A program made the translations under genes and the position numbers. 16,040 bases of DNA from Gymnopilus junonius (taxonomy: Eukaryota; Basidiomycota; Agaricomycetes; Agaricales; Galerinaceae), in assembly GCA_015501075.1 (NCBI GenBank), contig JADNYJ010000683.1, positions 1 through 16,040 of the forward strand, given 5' to 3'. Position 1 is the stretch's first letter. Each line of letters starts with the position of its first letter. Positions 1-6,837 of this stretch are shown piece after piece. Under the pieces are notes generated by a model. That model searched no databases. It saw only the letters and a program-made list of their open reading frames with translations, and was not told the DNA's origin.

Positions 1-560
1 TTGATAGTCATGGATAGAAATCAAACTACTGCAAGAAGTTGCCAATTTCTATGTTCCTATAACAAAAGATCTTGACTGATTTTTCAGAGAGAAAACCCTT
101 GCCCCAAAAGTTCACAGATTTGCTTCTGAAACCTCTTGAAATGGCTAATTTTTCAGAAATAATCTTCAACAGAGTCACATGTCATAACCAGTCCTCAGAG
201 TCATAGATTACTGAACAAAGAGCATCCACAGAAATGCCTTGGGTAAGCCATATGTGTACAAGGGTTTTTGCCTCCTCTTTGTTTTTTGTTTTTTGTTCTT
301 TGTCTTTAGAAAGCACTGATTGATCTGGGGTTTTCCCTCACTAATGTATGGCAGAATAACAAATGTCTTTGTTATCTTAATTAAATACAATACATTCCTA
401 AAACAGTTCCTGTGGCATCACCAGTGCATTGGGATTTATATCTATATCTGATAGAAAAGAAGTCATCTAAAAATGTAATACAAAGTCCTAATATCCAAGG
501 TTGCAATGCTTGGTACATATATAAGTGTAGCTATACTTTACACTCTGAAAAGGGTGACAA
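1..560. other. AT-rich flank, no gene seen
   Basis: No reading frame here resembles a protein I recognise, and the short open frames have low-complexity or random-looking content. There is a T/G homopolymer-rich stretch near 275-305. I see no RNA gene or repeat copy elsewhere in the window before 561. Confidence 0.6.
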
Positions 561-770
561 GGACTTCTATTTTAAGAAGAAACATGTGAGCAAACCAAAA
601 TAGTACTGTCACGTGCCTTGTATTACCAAGGACTTATATGGTAATTGTAATTTTGGCTATATTTAGCTTAGCTTGATGGATAATTCGTATCAGCTATCCT
701 TGTGTATTCTATCATTACAATAGATGGTACGTACGGTTGGGTTCGGTTAGGGTGAAGCTTCTAACAAGGC
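561..770 (-). mobile_element. PLE family 1, non-coding 3' region fragment (C-like)
   Basis: This stretch is nearly identical to 7008-7219 inside PLE copy C and more distantly matches copy B from 6124. By comparison with those copies its sense strand is minus. It carries the telomere-like box at 730-752 (CGTACGG, then GGTTCGGTTAGGG). It breaks off at about 770 where the dispersed repeat at 769-871 begins. It has no coding content and lacks the hammerhead and the 3' end, so it is a scrap of the element's untranslated part. Confidence 0.85.
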
Positions 771-871
771 TGGCATGTGGTAAGCCTGTACCAAGATGCT
801 GGTAATTAGGACTGAATAATGTTTGTTGGTATGAAGGTCTGGTAAATACACTTCTCTGTTACTCATTAAGG
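769..871 (+). repeat. Dispersed repeat R2, copy 1
   Basis: About 100 bp, starting GGCTGGCATGTG and ending CATTAAGG, recurs at 14836-14937 in the same orientation with only two single-base length differences seen. Here it lies exactly between two oppositely oriented PLE fragments. I do not recognise the family and see no inverted ends. Confidence 0.85.
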
Positions 872-1045
872 CGTAGAACTATTTACTGGCGTAAAACAGT
901 TCAAAATTAATTCAGCCACGGTTTGTGTGGTCGGTGCTTGGATTCACTGCTGGTCAAAGATCAGAAGATTCGAACCTTGTTATAAGCTTCACCCTAACCG
1001 AACCTAACTGTACGAACCATCTATTGTAATAATAGAATACCTGAG
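871..1045 (+). mobile_element. PLE family 1, non-coding 3' region fragment (B-like), inverted
   Basis: This is the reverse complement of about 6251-6428 in PLE copy B, so its sense strand is plus, opposite to the fragment at 561-770. The telomere-like box is at 992-1014 (CCCTAACCGAACC, then TAACTGTACG). The match to copy B stops at CCTGAG (1045). Together with 561-770 it forms an inverted pair whose sense-strand 5' ends face each other across the R2 repeat. Confidence 0.87.
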
Positions 1046-1181
1046 CAAGGGATGAGAGACAATGATAGTGTTTGAACCACTATTCAGAGCTACAGGATCA
1101 TGGCAAGGAGCAAAAGGCTGGGCAGATTGAGTTGCAGAAGGTAGAGGATTGGGTGGGGGATGTCTTTCAATATATGCAAGT

Positions 1182-1346
1182 CCTTATACTCCGTGGGCTT
1201 TGAGAAGTATAAGGATTCCACCAGGATTATACAAGGAAATTTGCAAAATGATTCTAGCCAAAATAAAGTCGGGTGTATACGAACCTTCAAATTCATCCTA
1301 CTGGTCAAGATGGTTCACCATATTAAAGAAAAATGGAAAACTTCAT
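1182..1346 (+). pseudogene. Ty3/gypsy polyprotein remnant, start of RT domain
   Basis: The frame reads IRIPPGLYKEICKMI, then KSGVYEPSNSSY, then SRWFTILKKNGKL. This matches the familiar beginning of Ty3/gypsy reverse transcriptase, where PP-x-LY leads into GVYEPS-S-Y-SRWF-VLKK-GK just before the first RT motif. Only about 45-55 residues survive. The next expected part (VHDLQPLN-like) is absent, because the frame runs into the GGGTACCC minisatellite. It has no catalytic residues and no start codon of its own, so it is a dead fragment. The upstream part of the same frame (from about 1149) is not convincing. Confidence 0.8.
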
Positions 1347-1364
1347 AAATATGCCTCGAAGAAA

Positions 1365-1480
1365 TACCCATCACCCATGTACCCGTGGCGTGGTGACCCG
1401 TGGGTGTATGGGTACGGGTCGTGACGGGTACAGGTATGGGTTAGCATCTGGGTACCCACGGGTTACCCGTGCTCATCCCT
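1365..1480. repeat. GGGTACCC-type palindromic minisatellite
   Basis: This is a run of degenerate ACCCGTGG, GGGTACGGG, GGGTACCCACGGG and GGTTACCCGT words in both orientations, able to fold back on itself. Similar GC-rich GGGTACCC tracts are common in basidiomycete nuclear genomes (recollection). It begins directly after the gypsy RT remnant. Confidence 0.7.
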
Positions 1481-1564
1481 AAAGATGAGTAATATGCTCA
1501 CTAAGTGATCACATGTTTTAGTCATATAAGATGACTGTGATACTCTGTCATCACTGGATCTAGT

Positions 1565-1778
1565 TATATAGGCTCTACCCTCTACCCTTCCCAATAAGGC
1601 AATATCTGACTTCCCACCTGCCAAATCTTGTACCTGACTACCCAAACAGGAAGGACACAGGGTGGACTACCCTTTCCAATAGGCAATATTTGACTTTCTA
1701 CCCAGCTACATCTTTGTGCTTCACTATATATAAGAAAGATAACAGAATGGACCTTCTTATAACTACCTGAATAACCTG
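1565..1778 (+). repeat. Dispersed repeat R1, copy 1 (left part)
   Basis: It begins TATATAGGCTCTACCC and matches 11882-12096 almost base for base. The match stops at CCTGAATAACCTG (1778), where the other copy continues. The start, with TATATA followed by CTCTACCCYCTACCC, looks like the terminal repeat of a small DNA transposon or MITE. No transposase is seen and the matching far end was not found. Confidence 0.8.
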
Positions 1779-2184
1779 CAAATTGTGATTATCCTGATTA
1801 AGGGCCACATGAGTGGGGGAGAACTTTCCTTTTTGATATCAGCTAGTAGGCCCAACAGAAATCTACTAGCCAACTGATTGGTACAGCTAACATTCTCAAG
1901 ATCATGGAAGGAAATGGATAAAGCCAGAATATTTTACCAAAAACAGTAATTGTAGTAGCTGGCTTAAAAATCATATATCTTTTGAAATAACCTGACCAGA
2001 TGCTATGGCTGGCAAGAAAAATGCAAAAATATCACAGAAACGTGAGTCTTTCAGAAAAAAAAAATCACTATTTCCATATTGGGAATGTGTCCAAAAAGGG
2101 AAAACAAACAGTATTATCTATTACACATTGATATTGGATCTATTTCTATAAATAGATATCAAAACATACAAATAATAATATATT
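1779..2184. other. No gene seen
   Basis: AT-rich DNA without a credible reading frame, RNA gene or repeat copy. Confidence 0.5.
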
Positions 2185-2322
2185 CTAGTTCTATTCTAGT
2201 AGAATATATATTTCCATCCACTACTATTTCATTCCAGTGGAACCATTCCAGTATGTGTTCTACTGGAATGATCATTCCACCACCCATTCCACTAGAACAC
2301 ATGACCTAGTGGAATGAAAATT
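2185..2322. repeat. ATTCCA inverted-repeat cluster
   Basis: The words ATTCCAGT, ATTCCACT and their complements occur at least seven times. A clear hairpin is 2244-2253 with 2261-2270 (CATTCCAGTA and TACTGGAATG, 7-base loop). The same words reappear at about 9548-9600 and in a perfect 22-bp palindrome at 12885-12906, so this is a dispersed palindromic motif family of unknown nature. Confidence 0.65.
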
Positions 2323-2785
2323 ATTATATCTTTTAAATCATATTTAAACAGTAGTTTTACTATGTTGTACTTAGCTGGTTTTTGAGAATATACTCTAGTA
2401 ATTACCAGTGCACACTTGAACCCCTAAAGCATTCTTCAGTTGAAGACAATACCTTAAAGGACTTCATATGTGACCTCATGACTACTACACTAGACTTAGT
2501 CTTGAGTGACTAAAGTTCTACCTGAACATTATAGTAGGTATTTATTTAGCTTTATAATTTCTTATCTTTCAATTCATTTTGCCCACTCTAGTGAATGTGG
2601 TCTATGAAACCAAGGTCTATATAACAATATAAGTCATAACAAATACACCATGTTCTATGTCTAACCACAGTTTGTCAGATGAAGCAGGGGTTAACAATGG
2701 AGCTATACCACCTAATCAAAATATGCAGACACCATGTTTGTTTATTTGACCTCAAGGATGCCCTGCCTCCTGCAAATTCTGGGCA
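2323..2785. other. No gene seen; unique flank of the palindrome
   Basis: AT-rich. An open frame enters the palindrome from 2679, but its first 36 or so residues do not match the corresponding flank of the other arm, so they are chance read-through. Confidence 0.5.
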
Positions 2786-3350
2786 ACGATTTCAGAGCCC
2801 TTTCACTGTACCGGTTCACAAAGTACCTAACCTTTGTCTCGCCAAGTGGAATGTCCACCACATCATACGCATTTTCTTCCCAGCTCTTTACTCTGAGGAA
2901 CGGAAACCACACCTCAGCCAGGACGAACAGCGAAAGTTCTATGAATTTGGTCTTCGTCCAGCCATTCAGCGCATAGATCCTGCCCAAATGGCGGAGTGGC
3001 CTGTAATGTATGATGACAAGATGTTCTGCGCTAGAGGACAGAGCAGGACTTTCAGCATGCAGACCAAAGTCACTATCGACTGGATGAGTCAGTATCTCGG
3101 GGAGTATATACGTGACGCCTTGGAATCCAATGGTCTGGATTGGGGAATGGGTCTGGTTTTCTTGCACCAAATTCGTGGCATCAAAAATGCCACCACTCAT
3201 TCTCACACTGACGCTGCTGCTGAAGAGTCCTTGGTCAAATTTTTGAAGAAAAATCTGCTGATAAGCCCCGAAGCAGACGGCTATGATGAACTCCTTCAAT
3301 CCGGGAAGTGGTGGATTGACGTTGGTGTCGAGGTGGCCTCCGACCAAGAA
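2786..3350 (+). pseudogene. Hypothetical Agaricomycete family protein, middle fragment (left arm)
   Basis: The open frame reads FQSPFTVPVHKVPNLCLAKW at its start, then HHIIRIFFPALYSEERKPHL, WPVMYDDKMFCARG, GLVFLHQIRGIKNATTH and GKWWIDVGVEVASDQE. I recall this as a multicopy hypothetical protein family in Agaricomycetes in which the text continues past ASDQ with a CLQW-like segment. Here it stops at an in-frame TGA that is the first base triplet of the LTR-like sequence at 3351. The upstream exon present beside the right arm is missing here. It differs from the mirror copy by five transitions, two of which change residues in the part shared with 4395-4760 (A to T at 2991, M to T at 3148). No function is known to me. 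It is a truncated fragment. Confidence 0.75.
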
Positions 3351-3645
3351 TGATGTTTGGCATGGAGAACTCTCATTCTCATCTATTGGACTTGATCATA
3401 TTTCATTCACTCCTTGACTCATCATTTCCTTCATTCATTCTCGGACTATCAGACTCTTAACTAGTTAGCCACTCCTTCTCTTTCTCATTAGCCTCTCCTT
3501 TCCTTTTCCTATAAAAGCCTCCATTGCTTCACATGTAAATTCCTCGTAGGATCAACTCCAATAGTATTGATCCATTCTCATGCTCATTCTGCCTCTGAGT
3601 CGTTCTCTCTCTTTTTCACTCTCGACTCGGATCTCAGATCTTTAC
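3351..3645 (+). mobile_element. LTR-like sequence (mirror copy at 4103-4397)
   Basis: It starts TGATGTTTGG exactly where the hypothetical gene loses its homology and may end at TTTACA (3643-3645), giving the TG...CA form of a long terminal repeat. It has a TATA-like CCTATAAAAG at about 3508 followed by a pyrimidine-rich, CTC-rich stretch, which resembles fungal gypsy LTRs. I see no clear target-site duplication, because the palindrome has altered one side, and no primer-binding site after 3645. A solo LTR is the best guess; another non-coding insert is possible. Confidence 0.45.
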
Positions 3646-3844
3646 AATACTGACCATTGACTGTGTGCATTGCTAAAGATTCTAGGCTTTCAATATCAAA
3701 TGTTCATAAACTACCTCAACCCCATCATTGTCACCCAACTGGTTCTCAATGACTTCCAATGCCAAACAAGGATGAGGTTTCTTCACAGTCTATGGTCTAA
3801 AAGTTATATTATTAGTAGGATAAAAATTAAAAAATTACTTTATG

Positions 3845-3903
3845 TAGCAGGGTAGGGGGTAGAGTATATAGTAATTATATATACTCTACCCCCTACCCTG
3901 CTA
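3845..3903. repeat. Palindrome centre: two R1-type termini head to head
   Basis: GCAGGGTAGGGGGTAGAG then TATATA on the left faces TATATA then CTCTACCCCCTACCCTGC on the right across GTAATTA. The terminus TATATA-CTCTACCCYCTACCC is the same as the start of R1 at 1565, 11882 and 13502. The centre of the palindrome is therefore a meeting of two copies of a transposon-like end. Confidence 0.7.
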
Positions 3904-4394
3904 CATAAAGTAATTTTTTAATTTTTATCCTACTAATAATATAACTTTTAGACCATAGACTGTGAAGAAACCTCATCCTTGTTTGGCATTGGAAGTCATT
4001 GAGAACCAGTTGGGTGACAATGATGGGGTTGAGGTAGTTTATGAACATTTGATATTGAAAGCCTAGAATCTTTAGCAATGCACACAGTCAATGGTCAGTA
4101 TTGTAAAGATCTGAGATCCGAGTCGAGAGTGAAAAAGAGAGAGAACGACTCAGAGGCAGAATGAGCATGAGAATGGATCAATACTATTGGAGTTGATCCT
4201 ACGAGGAATTTACATGTGAAGCAATGGAGGCTTTTATAGGAAAAGGAAAGGAGAGGCTAATGAGAAAGAGAAGGAGTGGCTAACTAGTTAAGAGTCTGAT
4301 AGTCCGAGAATGAATGAAGGAAATGATGAGTCAAGGAGTGAATGAAATATGATCAAGTCCAATAGATGAGAATGAGAGTTCTCCATGCCAAACA

Positions 4395-5359
4395 TCATTC
4401 TTGGTCGGAGGCCACCTCGACACCAACGTCAATCCACCACTTCCCGGATTGAAGGAGTTCATCATAGCCGTCTGCTTCGGGGCTTATCAGCAGATTTTTC
4501 TTCAAAAATTTGACCAAGGACTCTTCAGCAGCAGCGTCAGTGTGAGAATGAGTGGTGGCATTTTTGATGCCACGAATTTGGTGCAAGAAAACCAGACCCG
4601 TTCCCCAATCCAGACCATTGGATTCCAAGGCGTCACGTATATACTCCCCGAGATACTGACTCATCCAGTCGATAGTGACTTTGGTCTGCATGCTGAAAGT
4701 CCTGCTCTGTCCTCTAGCGCAGAACATCTTGTCATCATACATTACAGGCCACTCCGTCATTTGGGCAGGATCTATGCGCTGAATGGCTGGACGAAGACCA
4801 AATTCATAGAACTTTCGCTGTTCATCCTGGCTGAGGTGTGGTTTCCGTTCCTCAGAGTAAAGAGCTGGGAAGAAAACGCGTATGATGTGGTGGACATTCC
4901 ACTTGGCGAGACAAAGGTTAGGTACTTTGTGAACCGGTACAGTGAAAGGGCCCTGAAATCGTCGAGTCAGTACAAGTTGCTCATAGATTTTGGTAAAGTT
5001 TTACTGATGTCAGGAGATTCAAAGGTATATTTTAAGTGAATGTTAGTCTGCAGAGTGTCCTCCCTTTTAGCCAGTGGATAGACAGTCAAATTGCTTTGAA
5101 CTCGAATGTCTCTATCGATTCCTAAGAGCGAATCATAGTCGCACATTATCGAGAGACCTTCGTACTTGGTCATATGGTCAAGAATGGGGTCGACAATGGC
5201 CTGCTGGGTGTGGTGTATACCCATGAGGACGAACTTGACAAAGCCAGCATTGTCCTTGGCATCTAAGATGCTTTTAGCATGAATGCAGAATTGTGCGACG
5301 GACATGTTAACATGGGGGTAATCTTCAGCCATGATGCAGGAGTAAACTCTCTGAGCCAC
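4395..5359 (-). pseudogene. Hypothetical Agaricomycete family protein, two-exon remnant (right arm)
   Basis: The minus-strand exon at 5359-5006 reads MAEDYPHVNMSVAQFC, then FVKFVLMGIHHTQQAIVDP, MTKYEGLSIMCDYDSLLGI and LTVYPLAKREDTLQ. The part at 4952-4398 continues with GPFTVPVHKVPNL through VASDQE. Between them is a plausible fungal intron of 52 nt: donor GTAAAA at 5004, branch-like CTGAC near 4970, acceptor TTTCAG ending at 4953. That splice leaves the frame off by one base, so the gene carries an indel or the true donor differs. The first ATG in the exon is at 5332, but the frame is open further up and was probably cut by the PLE insertion at 5368. The C-terminus is lost to the LTR-like sequence. 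Function unknown. Confidence 0.75.
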
Positions 5360-5367
5360 AGACTAAA

Positions 5368-5376
5368 GGGTTAGGG
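5368..5376 (+). repeat. Telomere-like junction (GGGTTAGGG) at 3' end of PLE copy A
   Basis: GGGTTAGGG followed at once by TGG, the reverse complement of the PLE 3' end. On the element's sense strand it reads CCACCCTAACCC. Equivalent boxes lie at 5742-5748, 6516-6531 and 6629-6632. Confidence 0.75.
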
Positions 5377-5411
5377 TGGTTGTTGTTATCCTGCACTGAA
5401 GGCCGGGGGAC

Positions 5412-5487
5412 GCTGTGGATAACTGGGAAGTTGGGGGACAACCTCCATCCAGTTTCGCCTTTTATAGGCTCTTCAGATCCTTACAGC
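5412..5487 (-). ncRNA. Type III hammerhead ribozyme A
   Basis: Minus-strand RNA. Stem I is GCUGU-(AA bulge)-GGAU (5487-5477) with AUCC-ACAGC (5420-5412). The core is CUGAAGA (5476-5470). Stem II is GCCU...AGGC (5469-5457). GAA follows at 5456-5454, then stem III ACUGG (5453-5449) with CCAGU (5426-5422). The unpaired U at position 17 (5421) precedes the stem I strand. All invariant core bases are present. Position 17 is U, allowed but usually slower than C or A. The large loop III keeps the UUGUCCCCCAA block shared by the copies. Hammerheads in PLE terminal repeats are established (Cervera and De la Pena). Confidence 0.93.
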
Positions 5488-5581
5488 TTTCACTGTTAAG
5501 TCAATATCCGGTGCGATTTACTTATGAAATCCGACCGGAATTAATCAGCGCTGAGAAATTCGATTACTCAGACCAGGCGGG

Positions 5582-5610
5582 TTCAGTCAGCACCCGAAGG
5601 GCTGACTGAG
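5582..5610 (-). other. UUCG-capped hairpin in copy A
   Basis: Plus-strand TTCAGTCAGC and GCTGACTGAG flank ACCCGAAGG. On the sense (minus) RNA the tip is CCUUCGGG, giving a C(UUCG)G tetraloop. Equivalent hairpins lie at 5955-5985 (copy B) and 6838-6868 (copy C), both with 11-bp outer stems. Confidence 0.7.
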
Positions 5611-5648
5611 CGCACCGAGGTACGATGAGCAATCACTTACACTGGGTA

Positions 5649-5665
5649 GACTCGTCACTTGAGTC
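5649..5665 (-). other. Covarying small hairpin in copy A
   Basis: GACTC-GTCACTT-GAGTC here corresponds to GAACC-GTCACTT-GGTTC at 6024-6040 in copy B. Two of the five pairs are changed on both sides with the loop unchanged. In copy C (6911-6924) the same place reads GAGTC-ACTC-GACTC. Confidence 0.65.
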
Positions 5666-5678
5666 TGTCCGGCGTAGG

Positions 5679-5741
5679 AAGTGGAGCGAATCGCGAAGTG
5701 ATGAGCACTGGTAGACTGAGAATGTAGGCGTACAAAGCACA
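5679..5741 (-). mobile_element. PLE family 2, 3'-end fragment
   Basis: Read on the minus strand it gives TTTGTACGCC, TCAGTCTA and CGCTCCAC in order, the same order as at 10685-10750 just after the plus-strand hammerhead D. It therefore belongs to the second family although it is embedded in a family 1 array. It starts near the predicted ribozyme cleavage point, ends before the telomeric repeats, and is joined directly to copy A. Confidence 0.7.
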
Positions 5742-5783
5742 GTTAGGGTGGTGTGGTATTCCTGCACTTGAAGGCCGGGGGGC

Positions 5784-5859
5784 GCTGTGGATAACAGGGA
5801 AATTGGGGGACAATCTCCATCCTGTTTCGCCTTTATATAGGCTCTTCAGATCCTACAGC
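5784..5859 (-). ncRNA. Type III hammerhead ribozyme B
   Basis: Stem I is GCUGU-A-GGAU (5859-5850) with AUCC-ACAGC (5792-5784). The core is CUGAAGA (5849-5843). Stem II is GCCU...AGGC (5842-5829), then GAA (5828-5826). Stem III is ACAGG (5825-5821) with CCUGU (5798-5794). U17 is at 5793. Compared with ribozyme A the third pair of stem III is changed from U-A to A-U on both strands, a compensatory change. The core is intact. Confidence 0.94.
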
Positions 5860-6080
5860 TTTCACTGTAAAGTCAATATCCGACGCGATTTACTTACGAA
5901 ATCCGGTCGGAATTAATCAGCAGCTGAGAAATTCGATTACTCAGACCGAGGCGGGCTCAGTCAGCGCCCGAAGGGCTGACTGAGCGCACCGAGGTACGAT
6001 GAGTAATCGACTTACACTGGGTAGAACCGTCACTTGGTTCCGTCCGGCGTAGGCCGAGAAATTCAAGCGGCGCTTGATCT

Positions 6081-6114
6081 GCTTAGGTAACGGGGCTAGG
6101 CCCGTTACCTAAGC
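6081..6114 (-). other. 14-bp hairpin, copy B
   Basis: GCTTAGGTAACGGG and CCCGTTACCTAAGC flank the 6-base loop GCTAGG. The copy C version (6966-6999) has GATTAGG with CCTAATC, so the second pair changes from C-G to A-T on both sides. That supports selection for an RNA fold. Confidence 0.8.
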
Positions 6115-6285
6115 TGGTCACGAGGACTTCTATTTTAAGAAGAAACATGTGAGCAAACTAAATATAGTACTGTCACGTGCCTAATGGACTTAGGACTTTT
6201 CGTCACTATTTAGCTAGATTGGCTTAGCTTGAGAGATAATTTGTGTCAGCTATTCTCAGGTATTCTATTATTACAATAGATGGTT

Positions 6286-6308
6286 CGTACGGTTAGGTTC
6301 GGTTAGGG
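6286..6308 (-). promoter_or_regulatory. Internal telomere-like box, copy B
   Basis: Plus-strand CGTACGGTTAGGTT then CGGTTAGGG; sense strand CCCTAACCGAACC then TAACCGTACG. It lies inside the element, hundreds of bases from the 3' end. Related boxes occur at 730-752, 992-1014, 7177-7199 and, in family 2, 9866-9888. The role is unknown; telomere pairing during priming is one idea. Confidence 0.5.
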
Positions 6309-6515
6309 TGAAGCTTATAACAAGGTTCGAATCTTCTGATCTTCGACCAGCAGTGAATCCAAGCACCGACCACACAAACCGTGGCTGAATTAATTTTGAA
6401 CTGTTTTACGCCAGTAAATAGTTCTACGCGTATTACCGAAATGACCGCTCCTAGTCTGTTTACAGATTCAGGCATCGATATCGACTGGTAATTGGTTTTT
6501 CATGCACGTCGGAAC

Positions 6516-6531
6516 TTAGGGTTAGATAGGG
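6516..6531 (+). repeat. Telomere-like junction between copies B and B'
   Basis: TTAGGGTTAGATAGGG, two telomere-type units plus one degenerate unit, sits between the truncated 5' end of copy B and the 3' end of B'. Confidence 0.75.
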
Positions 6532-6628
6532 TGGTGGTGGTATTCCTGCACTTGAAGGCCGGGGGGTGCTGTGGATAACAGGGAAATTGGGGGACAATCT
6601 CCATCCTGTTTCGCCTTTATATAGGCTC
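6532..6628 (-). mobile_element. PLE family 1, copy B' (97-bp stub)
   Basis: It is nearly identical to the 3' end of copy B, running from the tail to the middle of the hammerhead. It is truncated inside the ribozyme core at 6628, where AGGGTGG and the 3' end of copy C follow. It is the shortest unit of the array. Confidence 0.88.
6568..6628 (-). ncRNA. Hammerhead ribozyme B', broken
   Basis: Stem II, GAA, stem III (ACAGG with CCUGU) and the 3' strand of stem I (AUCC-ACAGC, 6576-6568) are present. The sense 5' part, CUGAA of the core and the 5' strand of stem I, is missing, so it cannot cleave by itself as a monomer. Confidence 0.88.
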
Positions 6629-6665
6629 AGGGTGGTGGTGGTATTCTGCAACTGAAGGCCGGGGG

Positions 6666-6744
6666 GCTGTTACGGACAAGTGGGAACTTGGGGGACAAAT
6701 TCCATCCACTTTCGCCTTTTTAAAGGCTCTTCAGGTCCTACAGC
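6666..6744 (-). ncRNA. Type III hammerhead ribozyme C
   Basis: Stem I is GCUGU-A-GGAC (6744-6735) with GUCC-(GUA)-ACAGC (6677-6666). The core is CUGAAGA (6734-6728). Stem II is GCCUUU...AAAGGC (6727-6714), then GAA (6713-6711). Stem III is AGUGG (6710-6706) with CCACU (6683-6679). U17 is at 6678. Relative to A and B the stem I closing pair changes from U-A to C-G and stem III changes on both sides, so pairing is kept while sequence drifts. Confidence 0.93.
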
Positions 6745-6837
6745 GATCACGCTGAGTTAATATCTGGAGCGATTTACTTACGAAATCCGTCCAGGATTAA
6801 TAATCCGACAAGGATTCGATTACTCAGACCGAGGCGG

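Larger units (their letters stand above)
2786..4962. repeat. Giant palindrome, 1085-bp arms with 7-bp spacer
   Basis: The left arm 2786-3870 and right arm 3878-4962 are reverse complements without any indel; paired positions sum to 7748. The spacer is GTAATTA (3871-3877). I found five mismatches, at 2796, 2871, 2924, 2991 and 3148, all transitions and all in the outer third. The inner 720 or so bp of each arm look identical. Outside 2786 and 4962 the flanks are unrelated, so the duplication has definite ends. Confidence 0.97.
5377..5678 (-). mobile_element. PLE family 1, copy A (5'-truncated 3' end)
   Basis: It aligns with the 3' parts of copies B and C over the structured leader, the hammerhead and the 3' tail (GGCCTTCA, GTGCAGGA, then CCACCC). 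On the sense strand it is truncated after CCTACGCCGGAC at 5678, where a fragment of the second PLE family begins. It has no coding content. The 3' end touches GGGTTAGGG and then the hypothetical gene. Confidence 0.88.
5749..6508 (-). mobile_element. PLE family 1, copy B (5'-truncated, non-coding)
   Basis: It is colinear with copy C from about 7402 down to the 3' end. It holds, in sense order, the GTCGATATCGATGCC block, the telomere-like box (6286-6308), a 14-bp hairpin (6081-6114), the UUCG hairpin (5955-5985), hammerhead B and the tail GGCCTTCAAGTGCAGG then CCACACCACCC. GTTAGGG (5742-5748) adjoins its 3' end. Its sense 5' truncation is at CATGCACG (about 6508), next to TTAGGGTTAG. Confidence 0.88.

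Noticed and set aside
730..1014. The two GGTTAGGG/CCCTAACC boxes as independent interstitial telomeres
   Set aside because: Both are the internal telomere-like box of PLE family 1 fragments, not repeat arrays at a junction.
2742..3347. Long antisense frame opposite the hypothetical protein (and its mirror at 4401-5039)
   Set aside because: It is the shadow of the real frame. The sense translation has recognisable family text and the antisense does not.
3670..4078. Two identical 61-codon frames on opposite strands
   Set aside because: They are the two mirror copies of one short frame in the palindrome arms, with no resemblance to a protein and no coding bias.
2786..4962. Palindrome as a pure sequencing fold-back artefact
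   Set aside because: Not excluded, but less likely: the arms have definite ends with unrelated flanks and differ at five positions, unlike a folded single read.
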